Source: Sinomonas susongensis (lineage in GTDB: Bacteria > Actinomycetota > Actinomycetes > Actinomycetales > Micrococcaceae). Taken from it: DNA of 64,000 bases. Within the stretch, counting starts at the first letter, position 1; every line of letters starts with the position of its first letter. The position numbers and the translations under genes are program-made. Where the stretch lies: contig NZ_SSNH01000013.1 of NCBI RefSeq assembly GCF_005877005.1, forward strand, positions 1-64,000. Direction: 5' to 3'. This document shows, piece by piece, positions 51,047-60,658 of this stretch. The notes beneath the pieces were generated by a model, which saw nothing but the letters and a program-made list of their open reading frames with translations, ran no database searches and was not told the origin of the DNA.

Positions 51047-51385
51047 GTGCCCGAATCGACGGAGAAGCCCGAGCCGACGACGGCGAACGGGGCCAAGAAG
51101 CCCCTGTCCACGAAGGTCTCTTCCGCGAAGACCGCCCCGAAGAAGGACGCCCGGAGGCCCAAGGCCAAGAAGAAGCGGCGTCCCGCACGGGTCGCGTCCG
51201 GACCCACACCCCAGTGGTACAAGTACCTGATGTTCACGCTCATGGTGGTCGGCCTGCTGTGGATCATCGTGTTCTACGTGACCCAGGGCCTGTTCCCGGT
51301 GCCCGCCTTCGGCAACTGGAACATCCTCATCGGCTTCGCTATCGCGATCGCGGGGTTCCTCATGACCCTGCGCTGGCGCGGCTGA
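51047..51385 (+). CDS. crgA: Cell division protein CrgA
   Basis: 112 aa from GTG 51047 behind a strong GAGGAGGA. Basic, Lys/Pro-rich cytosolic N-terminus, then two transmembrane helices (YLMFTLMVVGLLWIIVFYVTQG and WNILIGFAIAIAGFLMTLRWRG), the CrgA/UPF0233 layout. It binds FtsZ, FtsQ and PBPs at the septum. Its divergent neighbour is trpG. Confidence 0.93.
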   Translation: MPESTEKPEPTTANGAKKPLSTKVSSAKTAPKKDARRPKAKKKRRPARVASGPTPQWYKYLMFTLMVVGLLWIIVFYVTQGLFPVPAFGNWNILIGFAIAIAGFLMTLRWRG

Positions 51386-51386
51386 C

Positions 51387-52070
51387 GTGACCGCCCGCCA
51401 GGAGCAGGCCTACTACCAGGACACCTACCTCACCGAGTCGCCGGCCACGGTCATTGCCGCGGGCACTTCCGACGGCGGCGGCGAGCGCTGGGTTGCGGTC
51501 TCGCCGAACATCTTCCACCCCAAAGGCGGCGGTCAGCCCTCGGATGAGGGCACGGTCGACGGCGCCCCGGTCGCCCCGGCGCGGGACGACGCCGGGGTCG
51601 TGGTCCTCTCGGGGGCACCGGCGACGCTCGAGGTGGGTTCCGCCGTCGTCTGTTCGATCGACGCCGACCGGCGCCGCCTCCACGCGGCCCTGCACACGGC
51701 GGGGCACATCCTTGGGGCGCTCGGCGAGGCGCGGGGCTGGCAGCACTCGGGCCACAGCCACTTCCCAGCCCAGGCACGCCTCGACTTCGACCCGGAAGGC
51801 CACGAGGAGGAGCTTGCGACGCCGGAGTCGCGGGAGGCCGTCCGTGCCGAGCTCCAGGCCGGGATGGACGCGGCACTGGCCCGTGGCGGTTCAGTGACGG
51901 CGACGCTCGACGAGACGGGGCACCGCACCGTCACGATCGAGGGAGTGAACTCCGAACCCTGCGGTGGGACGCACGTCCGCTCGCTCGCCGACCTCGCGAA
52001 GGTGCGGATCCTCGAGGTCAAGGTCAAGCGCGGGGCGATCAAGGTCCGCTACGAGGCCGAGCACGCGTAG
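51387..52070 (+). CDS. AlaX-like alanyl-tRNA editing / metal-dependent hydrolase
   Basis: 227 aa from GTG 51387, one base after the crgA stop. It has the AlaRS editing-domain motifs: IFHPKGGGQPSDEG, HTAGHILGAL (zinc His pair) and SEPCGGTHVRSLADL (zinc Cys/His). Free-standing AlaX proteins deacylate Ser- or Gly-mischarged tRNA-Ala. Tight spacing suggests co-transcription with crgA, which is an unusual pairing. Confidence 0.87.
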   Translation: MTARQEQAYYQDTYLTESPATVIAAGTSDGGGERWVAVSPNIFHPKGGGQPSDEGTVDGAPVAPARDDAGVVVLSGAPATLEVGSAVVCSIDADRRRLHAALHTAGHILGALGEARGWQHSGHSHFPAQARLDFDPEGHEEELATPESREAVRAELQAGMDAALARGGSVTATLDETGHRTVTIEGVNSEPCGGTHVRSLADLAKVRILEVKVKRGAIKVRYEAEHA

Positions 52071-52122
52071 GCGCTGGCCGCACCCGTGCAGGTCGGGCCG
52101 ATAGGGACGCCCGGCAGGGACC

Positions 52123-52851
52123 TCAGCTGAAATAGGTCTTCGGGTCGGCATCATCGAAACGTGCGAGGATCGACGTCGCGACATCGCGGAGCTTGATGTT
52201 CCGGTTCATCGACGCTGTCTTGAGCACCTCGATGGCCTTCTCGTGCGTGCAGCCAGACTGCGCCATGATCACGCCCGCCGCGAGGTCGATCGCCGTCCGC
52301 GACTCGAGGGCGGCTGCAAGGTCGGCGGCCCGATCCCACTCGTTCGCGAACTTCACGGCGAGCAGCACCGACTTGGCCGCGAGCGCCGCGATCTCCTCGG
52401 CGCGCGCCTGCCGATCCCGCAGGACGCCGGGCTCGGCGCTATAGCAGTTGAGCGCGGCCGATGCCCGGGACGAAGAGGGCAACGGAATCGGGGCGGCGAA
52501 GACCGCCCGGATGCCGGTCTCTGCCATGGCCTTGCGGTACCGCGGATACCGCAGGTCGCGGAGCAGGTCCGGGACGTCGACCGAGTGGCCCGTGAGCGCC
52601 GCATCCTGGCACGGGCCTTCGCCGCACGAATACTGGATCTCGTCCATCTTCTCGGCCACCTCATCGCTGTTGGCGACGGTGTCCTTCCGCCGTTCGCGTG
52701 CGAGCGTGACGCTGCAGTGCACCTCGTCGGGCCCGGAAAGATCGCGTGCGGCGACCTCGGAAAGCCGCTGCAGGAAGGCCGCCAGATCGTGGCTCTCGAG
52801 CAGCAGATCCAGGAACTCCTCGGACTCGACTGCGCTGAGTTCTTCCATCAT
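52123..52851 (-). CDS. GAF and ANTAR domain protein (RNA-binding antiterminator)
   Basis: 242 aa from ATG 52851 with GGAGG 6 bases upstream (the next codon is also ATG). GAF-like sensor domain about 20-160 (SVTLARERRKDTVANSD, YSCGEGPCQDAALTG, AAPIPL). C-terminal ANTAR three-helix domain about 175-235 (AALESRTAIDLAAGVIMAQSGCTHEKAIEVLKTASMNRNIKLRDVA). ANTAR proteins bind paired stem-loops in leader RNAs to prevent termination. Signal and target are unknown. Confidence 0.9.
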   Translation of the reverse strand: MMEELSAVESEEFLDLLLESHDLAAFLQRLSEVAARDLSGPDEVHCSVTLARERRKDTVANSDEVAEKMDEIQYSCGEGPCQDAALTGHSVDVPDLLRDLRYPRYRKAMAETGIRAVFAAPIPLPSSSRASAALNCYSAEPGVLRDRQARAEEIAALAAKSVLLAVKFANEWDRAADLAAALESRTAIDLAAGVIMAQSGCTHEKAIEVLKTASMNRNIKLRDVATSILARFDDADPKTYFS

Positions 52852-53062
52852 CAGACCCCTCCAACCGGATACCCGCTCTGCTTGCGGGCTTGAGGACCAT
52901 AGGAAATAGTTGCCCGCGGAAATCACTCTGAAACCCGCGTGGCCAGGCTCCGAAGCCGCCGGGTGCGCGTCCTTCCGGCTGCGTTTTCTCCAGGGTTTTT
53001 TAGCTGCGCCCGCACGGAGTGGGTAGGAGTCAGCCAAGAGCCAGACTCGAGAAGGGAATCCG

Positions 53063-53635
53063 ATGACCAGTGGAGCCGAACCCGTTGAGCAGGACGTCGT
53101 CGACATCCTCACCGCCGACCATCAGGCCATGGTCGAACTGCTCTCGACGATCGAGACCACGCCCGATGCCAAGCAGCAGCGCGAGCTTGCCGACACGGTC
53201 ATCGCGGAGGTGATGCGCCACGCAGTTGCGGAGGAGATGTACGTCTACCCGGCCGTCGAGGAGCACGTGCCGAACGGCGCCGAGGAGGTCGAGCACGACA
53301 AGCACGAGCACCAGGAGATCGTGGAGCTCATGAAGCGGCTCGAAGGCATCGACTCCGAGGATCCCAGCTTCCTCGTCACGGTCCGCGAACTCGACCAGCT
53401 GCTCAGGCACCACGCGAACGACGAGGAGACTGACCAGTTCCCCAAGCTTCGGGCCAGCATCCCGGCCGACAAGCTCGTCGACCTCGGCAAGAAGGTCGAG
53501 AACGCAAAGCGGCTTGCGCCCACCCGGCCCCACCCGGAGGCTCCGCACTCGGAGCTGTTCCACAAGACGCTCGGGGCAGGCGTCGGCTTGGTCGACCGGC
53601 TGCGCGACAAGCTCTCGGGCCGTCATACCGAGTAG
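53063..53635 (+). CDS. Hemerythrin HHE-domain protein
   Basis: 190 aa. Two-metal HHE cation-binding helices: LTADHQAMVELL, MRHAVAEEMYVYPAVEEH, KHEHQEIVELM and LLRHHANDEETDQFPKL give the His/Glu ligands for a di-iron centre. The C-terminal 50 residues are Pro/Lys-rich. Such proteins sense or scavenge oxygen, NO or peroxide. It is divergent from the GAF-ANTAR gene over 211 bases with no gene in between. Confidence 0.9.
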   Translation: MTSGAEPVEQDVVDILTADHQAMVELLSTIETTPDAKQQRELADTVIAEVMRHAVAEEMYVYPAVEEHVPNGAEEVEHDKHEHQEIVELMKRLEGIDSEDPSFLVTVRELDQLLRHHANDEETDQFPKLRASIPADKLVDLGKKVENAKRLAPTRPHPEAPHSELFHKTLGAGVGLVDRLRDKLSGRHTE

Positions 53636-53661
53636 TGGACGAGGCGTAAGGTGAAAGGGCC

Positions 53662-54930
53662 ATGCCTGCCTCCGCGCCCTTCACCTTCCGCTCCATAGCC
53701 CTGCCCGTCTTCCTCCCGACCCTCCTCTTCTCGACGGGCGAAGGCGCGATCCTGCCGATCATCCCGCTCGTGGCGCACAACCTCGGGGCGTCGCTCGCCC
53801 TCGCGGGCTTCGTGGCCTCGATGGTCATGGTCGGGGAGCTCGCGGGGGACATTCCAGCGGGCTGGGTCGTCTCCCGCGTCGGCGAGCGCACGTCGATGAT
53901 GGGCGCGGCGTTCGTGGCCCTCGGCGGCATCCTCGTGTGCCTTGCCGCGCCCAATCCCTGGGTCCTCCTCGCCGGAGTCCTGCTCATCGGCGTCGCCACG
54001 GCCGTGTTCGCCCTCGCCCGCCACGCGTTCATGACCACCCACGTGCCGCTCCGCTACCGGGCCCGCGCGCTCTCGACGCTGGGGGGCATCTTCCGCGGCG
54101 GCTGGTTCATCGGGCCACTCATCGCCTCCGGCGTCATCACCGCGACCGGGACACCCCAATCGGCGTTCTGGATCTTCGCCGTCGGCTGCACCGCCGCCGC
54201 CCTCTCCCTCCTGGTCCTGCCGGACCCCGAGCGGACAGCTGAAGCTGGGGGCGCAGCCAAGGACGCAGCCCGCACCGTCGGCGCAGAGCACCACGGCCTC
54301 TTCCGGACGATCTGGGCGCACCGGGCGGTCCTCCTGCGGATGGGGTCGGGTGTGGCGCTCGTGGGAGCCGCACGATCCGCCCGCACGACGCTGCTCCCCC
54401 TGTGGGCGCTCAGCATCGGGCTCGGCGAGGCGAACACCGCCCTGGTGATCGGCATCGCGGGCGGCGTCGAATTCGCCCTGTTCTACACCAGCGGCCACAT
54501 CATGGACCGCTGGGGACGGCTCTGGAGCGTCATGCCCTGCATGATCGGACTCGGCAGCGGCTTCGTCGCCCTCGCCTTCGTGCACGACGTGCCGGGCCGA
54601 GCCGCGTGGTTCGTCGCCGTCGTCCTCGTCCTCTCCCTCGCGAACGGCATGGGGAGCGGGATCGTCATGACCCTGGGCGCCGACCTCGCCCCCCGGAACA
54701 GCCCGGCCGCCTTCCTCGGGGCGTGGCGGTTCGCGGGCGACGGCGGGCAGGCTGCGGCGCCGCTGCTCGTCGCCGGCCTCACGGCAGTCGCGTCGCTCCC
54801 CTTGGCGAGCGGAGCCATCGGGGTGCTGTCCCTGATCGGAGCCGGGATCCTGGGGCGGTACATCCCGCGGTACGTCCCCCACCGACCGCATTCGCGTCGG
54901 GACACGAGCGAACCCAGTGAGGTCGGTTAG
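53662..54930 (+). CDS. MFS transporter
   Basis: 422 aa with about 12 hydrophobic helices. Motif A-like stretch GWVVSRVGERTSMMGAAFV in loop 2-3; a loop of about 40 polar residues separates the halves. No diagnostic motif names the substrate. It starts 26 bases after the hemerythrin stop and could be co-transcribed with it. An 18-bp tandem duplication covers its stop codon. Confidence 0.85.
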   Translation: MPASAPFTFRSIALPVFLPTLLFSTGEGAILPIIPLVAHNLGASLALAGFVASMVMVGELAGDIPAGWVVSRVGERTSMMGAAFVALGGILVCLAAPNPWVLLAGVLLIGVATAVFALARHAFMTTHVPLRYRARALSTLGGIFRGGWFIGPLIASGVITATGTPQSAFWIFAVGCTAAALSLLVLPDPERTAEAGGAAKDAARTVGAEHHGLFRTIWAHRAVLLRMGSGVALVGAARSARTTLLPLWALSIGLGEANTALVIGIAGGVEFALFYTSGHIMDRWGRLWSVMPCMIGLGSGFVALAFVHDVPGRAAWFVAVVLVLSLANGMGSGIVMTLGADLAPRNSPAAFLGAWRFAGDGGQAAAPLLVAGLTAVASLPLASGAIGVLSLIGAGILGRYIPRYVPHRPHSRRDTSEPSEVG

Positions 54931-54948
54931 CCCAGCGAGGTCGGTTGG
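54913..54948 (+). repeat. 18-bp tandem duplication at the MFS gene end
   Basis: CCCAGTGAGGTCGGTTAG (54913-54930, containing the stop TAG) is followed by CCCAGCGAGGTCGGTTGG (54931-54948), two differences. In the second copy TAG has become TGG, so the duplication appears as a 3' extension of former coding sequence. Confidence 0.75.
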
Positions 54949-54963
54949 GGCGGCCGCCGCGGG

Positions 54964-55707
54964 CTAGTGCGCGCCGATGCGGATGGCTTCCGCGACGGCC
55001 CTCTCAGAGCCGCGCACCCACGGGTCGCCATGACCCGGCAGGAGGATCCTCGCGCCGGTCGCGGCGATCGCGTCGAGCGAGGCGAGCGCCTGCCGAGTGC
55101 TCTTCGTCGCCGCCGAGGCCACGATCTGAGCGCCGGAGTGCCCGGTGTAGGGGTCGAGCGTGACGAGGGCGTCCCCAGTGAGGAGCGCGTCACGCTCTGG
55201 CAGGTGGAGAATGCAGTGGCCATCCGTGTGGCCGGGCGTATGGATCACCGTCGGCGATCCGGGGACCGGGAGCGCGGAACCAGGGCCCAGCGGGCGGGTC
55301 TCGGCGATCCCCCTCACCCCCAATGCACCGGCGGCGGCCATTCGGCCCAGCTTGGGCAGCGAACCTGGGTGCGTGAACGGGTAGAGGAAGCGGCTGCGCT
55401 GAGGTCGGTAGCGGTAGGGGTGCGCCGCGAGGCGAGCGTCCTCGCGATGGACGAGAACCGGCGTCCCCCACTCACGGTGCGCCCTCAGGGCGAAGCCCAC
55501 GTGGTCGAAGTGCCCGTGCGTGAGCACGATCGCACGGATATCGCGGGGAGTCCGGTTCAGGGTCTCGAGGAGCTCGCGCAGCATGGGCCACATGCTCGGG
55601 AGCCCCGCGTCGACGAGGGTCACGCCGTCGTCGTCCTCGATGAGGTAGCAGTTCACATAGGCGTGAGTGATGAGGTGGACGCCTTCGGCGACGCGAGGTA
55701 CCAGCAT
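54964..55707 (-). CDS. MBL-fold metallo-hydrolase
   Basis: 247 aa from ATG 55707, GGAG 7 bases upstream. Zinc-binding HxHxDH in VLTHGHFDHVG (about 63-70), His in TPGHTDGHCI, Asp in LLTGDALV and a final His in LLPGHGDPW: a complete glyoxalase II-like site. The cytosolic enzyme hydrolyses an unknown thioester, lactone or phosphodiester. Convergent with the MFS gene and divergent from the repeat-bearing membrane protein. Confidence 0.87.
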   Translation of the reverse strand: MLVPRVAEGVHLITHAYVNCYLIEDDDGVTLVDAGLPSMWPMLRELLETLNRTPRDIRAIVLTHGHFDHVGFALRAHREWGTPVLVHREDARLAAHPYRYRPQRSRFLYPFTHPGSLPKLGRMAAAGALGVRGIAETRPLGPGSALPVPGSPTVIHTPGHTDGHCILHLPERDALLTGDALVTLDPYTGHSGAQIVASAATKSTRQALASLDAIAATGARILLPGHGDPWVRGSERAVAEAIRIGAH

Positions 55708-55894
55708 GGGAGTTCTCCGATCGACGGCGCTCCTGCTGCGGTACCCGCGGACGGCACCGGAGAAACAGGGGCTCGGCAGGCGCTCAACTCCCCCGGCGGC
55801 AATCTGGGAGGTTCCACCAAATCTGGGGAACAGCTTCCTTAGGAGTAAGGCGCACCACCGGAAGAAGGCCCACCGACTGGAAGGCAGGCACCCC

Positions 55895-56578
55895 ATGACC
55901 CCGAGCCATCGCGGCGACACGAGCGAGCAGCGTGAAGCCGAACACCGCGAAGCCGAGCACCGCGAAGCCGAACACCGCGAAGCAGAGCACCGCGAAGCAG
56001 AGAACCCGGACGGCCGGGAGCGCGACCTGCGGGCGATGACTGCTCAGCAGAAGCGACGTTTCGGCGGGATGAAGTTCGGCTCCGCCTTCTTCGGCTGGGT
56101 CACAGCGACCGGCATATCGGTGCTTCTCATTGCACTGCTGACGGCAGCGGGAGCGGGCGTGGGGATCGCGACCCAGACCGATCCGGCGGCACTGGCCGCG
56201 CAGTCCTCTTCCACGGTAGGCCTGGTCGGGGGCATCGGGCTGGTTCTGATCCTCTTCGTCTCCTACTTCTGCGGAGGGTACGTGGCCGGGCGGATGGCCC
56301 GCTTCGACGGCGCCAGGCAGGGCATTGCCGTGTGGCTGTGGGCTGTGATCGTCGCCGTCGTCCTCGCCGCCCTTGCCGCGGCCGCCGGGAGCAGGTTCAA
56401 CGTCCTCGGCTCCCTGAACAGCTTCCCCCGCATTCCGGTCGACGAGGGCACCCTCACCCTCGGCGGCGTGATTGTGCTGGTCGCCGCAGCCTTGATCACC
56501 CTCGCGGGCGCCGTCCTGGGCGGGGCCACAGGCATGCGCTTCCACCGCAGGATCGACAGGGCCGCCCTCGACGTCTGA
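55895..56578 (+). CDS. Membrane protein with N-terminal REAEH pentapeptide repeats
   Basis: 227 aa from ATG 55895. Residues 13-37 are five near-identical pentapeptides (REAEH x4, then REAEN), strongly charged and helix-forming. After a basic stretch come four hydrophobic helices (about 66-90, 105-130, 145-165, 195-220) with Gly/Ala-rich faces. No family is recognised. The repeats are encoded by a 15-bp tandem array, so their number may differ between strains. Confidence 0.75.
   Translation: MTPSHRGDTSEQREAEHREAEHREAEHREAEHREAENPDGRERDLRAMTAQQKRRFGGMKFGSAFFGWVTATGISVLLIALLTAAGAGVGIATQTDPAALAAQSSSTVGLVGGIGLVLILFVSYFCGGYVAGRMARFDGARQGIAVWLWAVIVAVVLAALAAAAGSRFNVLGSLNSFPRIPVDEGTLTLGGVIVLVAAALITLAGAVLGGATGMRFHRRIDRAALDV
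55931..56005 (+). repeat. Five 15-bp tandem repeats, in-frame minisatellite
   Basis: The unit CGCGAAGCCGAACAC is repeated with single-base variants over 75 bases, encoding REAEH. Copy-number change would keep the reading frame. Confidence 0.85.
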
Positions 56579-56638
56579 GCCCTTGTACGTCGCCACCATC
56601 GCCGCCGGGAACTCGCGCGCTCCCACCTTGGCCTCGCG

Positions 56639-57301
56639 CTAGGTGCCTAGGAGGCCTGGGCCCAGCCGGGCAGCAAGTATCGGGACGCCCGGCCCGTGAA
56701 GCTCGTCGCAGTATGCTCCGCGCCCAGCCATCGCCATCGTCAGGGCCAAGGTCGTTCCGCGCACGAGCGGTCCCCCGCCGGCGGCAAAGGGCCCGTCGAT
56801 CGCTTCGAGGCGCAGGCCTCGGCTGGTGGTGCGACTGGGGACCGCGAAGTTTCCGCGCGCATAGAACCTCGCGACCGCGGTCGTGGCGTCTGTCGGATAG
56901 GCGTGCTCGATTCCCAGCGGGCGGCGGATGTCTTCCGAGTGCACGATGACTTCGCCCAGCCATGCGGGGACCGGCCCCGGCGCAGACTTCGTGCTGGTGG
57001 TGACGCCCCGGAACTGGGCGAGCGTGTCAGCCGGAGTCGGGCCGAGTCGCTCCCTGAGCCGGCGCTCGTTGTGCAGATCGAAGTCGAATCGGGCGCCGAT
57101 GACGCTTGCGAACCACCGCGCGGGGCCGATGCTGGCGGCTGCCGTCAGGTGGGCGACCACGTCCTCGATGCTCCAGCCTTCGCAGAGCGACGGCAGCTCC
57201 CACTGCGCTCCGTCAAGGTCGGCGAGGTCGGCCGCGAGAGCAGCACGCTCAGCATGTGCCGCCGACCAGAGTCGGCGGGTCGTCGTCGTTCGCTCCGGCA
57301 T
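56639..57301 (-). CDS. TIGR03083 / mycothiol-dependent maleylpyruvate isomerase-like protein
   Basis: 220 aa. DinB-like four-helix N-terminal domain with the metal-binding His pattern: SLCEGWSIEDVVAHLTA and LGEVIVHSEDIRRPLG, the marks of the actinobacterial TIGR03083 family. Members are thought to use mycothiol or bind a divalent metal; the reaction here is unknown. It stands alone, convergent with the repeat-bearing membrane protein. Confidence 0.83.
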   Translation of the reverse strand: MPERTTTTRRLWSAAHAERAALAADLADLDGAQWELPSLCEGWSIEDVVAHLTAAASIGPARWFASVIGARFDFDLHNERRLRERLGPTPADTLAQFRGVTTSTKSAPGPVPAWLGEVIVHSEDIRRPLGIEHAYPTDATTAVARFYARGNFAVPSRTTSRGLRLEAIDGPFAAGGGPLVRGTTLALTMAMAGRGAYCDELHGPGVPILAARLGPGLLGT

Positions 57302-57358
57302 CCGCCCTCCGATCCTGCCGGGAGGCTACCACGCGCGGATGTCCAGATGAGCAGGCGG

Positions 57359-59203
57359 TCAGAAGAGCAGGACCGCCCAGCTCGCCGAGAGGCCGACGAG
57401 CAGCCAGACGACGTAGTCGCCCACCTTGCCCGAGTGCACTTCGCGCAAGACCCGCAGCGGCGGGCGCACGAGCCACTGGCCTCGGCGCATCCGCTCCGGG
57501 AGGCGGTGGCGGAAGACGCCGAACGCGGCCACTCCGACCGCGAGCGCGACGGTCAGGAGCCCAAGCCAGATCGCCTCGGCGTCCCACGAGGCGGCACCCT
57601 GCGCACCGCTCGTCGTGTACGCCGAGGCGCTGCTGACGGCACCCGTGCCGAGGACGGCCCCCACGTAGCCGTCGCGGTCCATGAACCTCGCGGCAGCCTC
57701 CTGCACCGCGGTCCCCACCGCGGGAAGGAGGCCCAGGACGAGCCCCGCTGCGAGCAGCCCGACCACGGGCACCATCATCGAGACGGGGATGCGCGAACGG
57801 CCGATATTGATCTCGATATGCTCTTGGTCGCCGCTCATCCCCTCCGCCTCGATTCCTTCAGGCGGTGACCCCACGTCGAGGAAGATGCGGGCCCCCACGC
57901 GGAGGACCGCACCCCCGGTCACGGAGGAGACGGCGATCATGAGTACGAGGAGCCACGGGGCGTTGGCCTCGGCGAGGCCGTGTTCGGCGATACCCTTGCC
58001 GAGCCCGAGTGCGAACGGCGGAGCGCCTGCGAGCGCTGCTCCCGAGAGCATGAACGCAATGCCCAAGGTCCGGGCGTCCCTCCCGCGCCCATGCAGGGTG
58101 AACTCGTCGACGCTCCCGTAGCGGTCCAGGATCACGCCGCTCTGGAGGAAGAGTGCGCCCTTGATGGCTGCGTGGCCCAGGATGTACAGCGCCACCCCTC
58201 CGAGCGCCTCCGGCGAGGAGATGCCGAGCACCGCGACGAAGAGCCCGAGGTGCGAGATCGTGGAGTACGCCAGAAGGCGCTTGAGGTGCCGCTGGAGGAA
58301 GCACATGATGCCGCCGACGACGGCGGTCAGCACCCCGAGCACGACGAAGGCGTGCTGGGCGGCCGACGCGATGCCGGTCGAGCTGAAGACCTCCCAGTAG
58401 ATGCGCGCGATCCCGTACAGGCCGAGCTCGACCATGACTCCGGAGAAGAGCACGCAGACCGGGGACGGGGCGACGGCGTGGGCGTCCGCGAGCCAGAAGT
58501 GGAACGGCGCGACGGCGGCCTTCACGAGGAAGCCCGCGAGGAGCAGTACGAAGGCGATCGGCACGAGGAGACTGTGGTCCGTCGCGAGGGAATGGGACAG
58601 GGCTGCGATGTTGAGGTTGCCCGTCCTGGCGTAGACGAGGGCCACCCCCGTGAGCGAGAGATAGGCCGCCAGGGAGTTGATGATGCCGAAATTGATGGCC
58701 CCGTGGATCGCGGAGGGATCCTCACTCTTTATGCCGGTCAGCGCATATGCCGCTACGCCCATAAGCTCGAAGAACACGAACATCGTGAAGATGTCTCCCG
58801 CGAACGCGAACCCGGTCATACCGGCGAGGAAGAGCACCATGAGTCCGTGGAAGTGGGCCGATTCCGCTTCGAAGTAGCGCCACGCGAAGATGAGTGCGGC
58901 CAGCATGAGGACACTCGCCACGAGGGCAATGCCCACGCTCACCTCGTCTCCGACAAGGGCGATCCCGACTCCGCGTCCGTCCCGGAACGGCCAGCCGCCC
59001 ATCCAGTAGACGAGCCTGCCGCCGGACGCCGTCGCCAGGACGAAGGCCTCGAGGACGATGGCTGTGAGGGCGGCGCCGATGGAGAGGACGTCCGTGAAGC
59101 GGATGGGCAGGAGCCGCCCCAACGAGAGCAGCAGGCATGCGACGAGGATGAGTCCGATGACGAGGAGCGGGAGCATCGGGGCGGCGACCGTTGCAGGCAG
59201 CAT
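57359..59203 (-). CDS. mnhD: Mrp antiporter subunit D (proton-translocating, NuoN/MrpD-like)
   Basis: 614 aa from ATG 59203, longer than a typical MrpD (about 500). About 14-16 hydrophobic helices; proton-path residues typical of the family lie in [16 protein letters not shown] (Glu) and [26 protein letters not shown] (Lys). The extra C-terminal 110 residues include two further helices, one the end segment [21 protein letters not shown], reminiscent of the NuoL/MrpA C-end. As the only large antiporter-like subunit in the operon, it may do the work of both MrpA and MrpD. Last gene of the operon. Confidence 0.88.
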   Translation of the reverse strand: MLPATVAAPMLPLLVIGLILVACLLLSLGRLLPIRFTDVLSIGAALTAIVLEAFVLATASGGRLVYWMGGWPFRDGRGVGIALVGDEVSVGIALVASVLMLAALIFAWRYFEAESAHFHGLMVLFLAGMTGFAFAGDIFTMFVFFELMGVAAYALTGIKSEDPSAIHGAINFGIINSLAAYLSLTGVALVYARTGNLNIAALSHSLATDHSLLVPIAFVLLLAGFLVKAAVAPFHFWLADAHAVAPSPVCVLFSGVMVELGLYGIARIYWEVFSSTGIASAAQHAFVVLGVLTAVVGGIMCFLQRHLKRLLAYSTISHLGLFVAVLGISSPEALGGVALYILGHAAIKGALFLQSGVILDRYGSVDEFTLHGRGRDARTLGIAFMLSGAALAGAPPFALGLGKGIAEHGLAEANAPWLLVLMIAVSSVTGGAVLRVGARIFLDVGSPPEGIEAEGMSGDQEHIEINIGRSRIPVSMMVPVVGLLAAGLVLGLLPAVGTAVQEAAARFMDRDGYVGAVLGTGAVSSASAYTTSGAQGAASWDAEAIWLGLLTVALAVGVAAFGVFRHRLPERMRRGQWLVRPPLRVLREVHSGKVGDYVVWLLVGLSASWAVLLF

Positions 59204-59205
59204 CG

Positions 59206-59553
59206 TCAGCCCTCGAGCCGGCCGAGAGCGTCGGGGTCGACCGCCTTGCGCCGCTTCGCCATCTGGATCGCGAGCGCGAGCAGCATGGACGTGACCGCCG
59301 CCGAGACCACGACGTCCGTGAGCGTGAGGGCCTGGACCACGGGGTCCACGACGGGCGTCTGCTGGCCGACCTGGTTTCCGAAGATGGGCGCGACCCCTCC
59401 GTACTGGAAGCCGATTGCGATCAGCAGGATGTAGGTGCTCGACTGCGCGACGGAGAGGCACACCACCGTGTGGACGAGGTTCCGGCTCGTCGCCATGCCG
59501 ATGAGCCCGAGGGCCATGACGGCGGCGGCGACGACGTAGGCGTAGTAGCTCAT
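59206..59553 (-). CDS. mnhC: Mrp antiporter subunit C (NuoK-like)
   Basis: 115 aa, three transmembrane helices, NuoK/MrpC type ([62 protein letters not shown]). ATG 59553 has AGGAGG 7 bases upstream and overlaps the MnhB stop; mnhD starts 2 bases after its stop. Confidence 0.92.
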   Translation of the reverse strand: MSYYAYVVAAAVMALGLIGMATSRNLVHTVVCLSVAQSSTYILLIAIGFQYGGVAPIFGNQVGQQTPVVDPVVQALTLTDVVVSAAVTSMLLALAIQMAKRRKAVDPDALGRLEG

Positions 59554-60335
59554 GCGGCGGCCTCCTCCTTCTGGTCGGCCCCGGGCGGGTCGCCCTTGGT
59601 CCCGGGATCGGACCGGATGGCGAGGGCTTGGTCCAGGAAGCCCGCGAGCAGGATGACGACGCTGCTGCACACCGTCATGCCGACAGCGATGTTGAACAGC
59701 GGAACGGTGCCGGCCGAGAGGAAGTCGCTCAGCTGCCCTTGGGGGACGAAATTCGCGAACAGCGCGGCTCCCAGCGCACCCCCCGCCAGGCCCAGAGCGC
59801 CGAAGAGGACGACGCCGAGCGCCTCGCCCTGCTCGAACCACTCGAGCGGGCGGAGACGGCTGAGCAGCGTGTAGCGTCCGCCCACGTACAGGAGGTGGAT
59901 CCCCGTGGAGAGGACCACGCCGCCCTGGAAGCCTCCGCCCGGCGTGATCGCACCGTGTGCCACGACGTCCGCCGCGAGGACGAGCGTCAGCGGGAACAGG
60001 ACGTAGACGATGAGGCTCGTGGACTCCATGACCCTGCCGCCGCTCGAGACCTGCCGGCGGCGCTCACGGTGCACCGGTCTGAGCAGCGTCGCGACGCCGA
60101 CGACGGCACAGAACAGGATCGTCTCCTCCCCGAAGGTGTCGAAGCCGCGCTGGTCGAAGTTGATGCTCGAGACACTGTTCGCGGTTGCGTGGGCGAACGT
60201 CGCGACGACCGCCAGGTCCCGGTACGGGTGGAACGTGCTGCCGAAGCCGGGAAGGCCCGTGAACGCAGTGGCCATCGCGAGTCCGAAGCCGGCGAGGCCG
60301 ATCCACAGGAGGGTGAGGCGAGCGCGTCGGGTCAT
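59550..60335 (-). CDS. mnhB: Mrp antiporter subunit B with MbhE-like N-terminal part
   Basis: 261 aa, about six or seven helices. Residues 1-95 resemble the MbhE/MrpA-C-terminal segment ([33 protein letters not shown]); residues 100-240 are the MnhB domain ([20 protein letters not shown]). The fusion replaces part of the missing MrpA C-terminus. ATG overlaps the stop of the preceding MbhD-like gene. Confidence 0.88.
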   Translation of the reverse strand: MTRRARLTLLWIGLAGFGLAMATAFTGLPGFGSTFHPYRDLAVVATFAHATANSVSSINFDQRGFDTFGEETILFCAVVGVATLLRPVHRERRRQVSSGGRVMESTSLIVYVLFPLTLVLAADVVAHGAITPGGGFQGGVVLSTGIHLLYVGGRYTLLSRLRPLEWFEQGEALGVVLFGALGLAGGALGAALFANFVPQGQLSDFLSAGTVPLFNIAVGMTVCSSVVILLAGFLDQALAIRSDPGTKGDPPGADQKEEAAA

Positions 60336-60658
60336 GGCTGCCCCGCTTCCGATCCCTGCCCGGCATCGCCCTGCGCGGATCCTTCGAGCTCGCTTTCCGC
60401 CTCGCTCCGGATGCTCGCGATCTTCCGGATCGAGAGGACCACGATGAGCGGCACCACCGCGGTCCCGATCGCCACCTGGCTGAGCGCGACGTCGGGGGCC
60501 TGCAGGGTCACGAAGAAGATGCTGAGCAGGATGCCGTACACCGAGAGCACGACTGCCTGCTTCGAGGGCGCGCGCGTGAAGACGACGACCGCGGCCCCGA
60601 TGAGGACGATCGTCAGGCTCACCGCGATGAGGGCATTCGTCAGGAAGTCGGAGTTCAT
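60332..60658 (-). CDS. MbhD/DUF4040-type subunit (MrpA C-terminal segment)
   Basis: 108 aa from ATG 60658, GGGGGAG 8 bases upstream. Three helices; QAVVLSVYGILLSIFFVTLQAPDVALSQVAIGTAVVPLIVVLSI is the DUF4040/MbhD core, which in Bacillus-type systems is part of MrpA. An acidic cytosolic tail follows. Overlaps mnhG by 4 bases. Confidence 0.87.
   Translation of the reverse strand: MNSDFLTNALIAVSLTIVLIGAAVVVFTRAPSKQAVVLSVYGILLSIFFVTLQAPDVALSQVAIGTAVVPLIVVLSIRKIASIRSEAESELEGSAQGDAGQGSEAGQP

Noticed and set aside
52992-53026. SigB-type promoter (GTTT ... GGGTA) before the hemerythrin gene
   Set aside because: Both elements exist but are about 22 bases apart, too far for the usual 12-18-base spacing.
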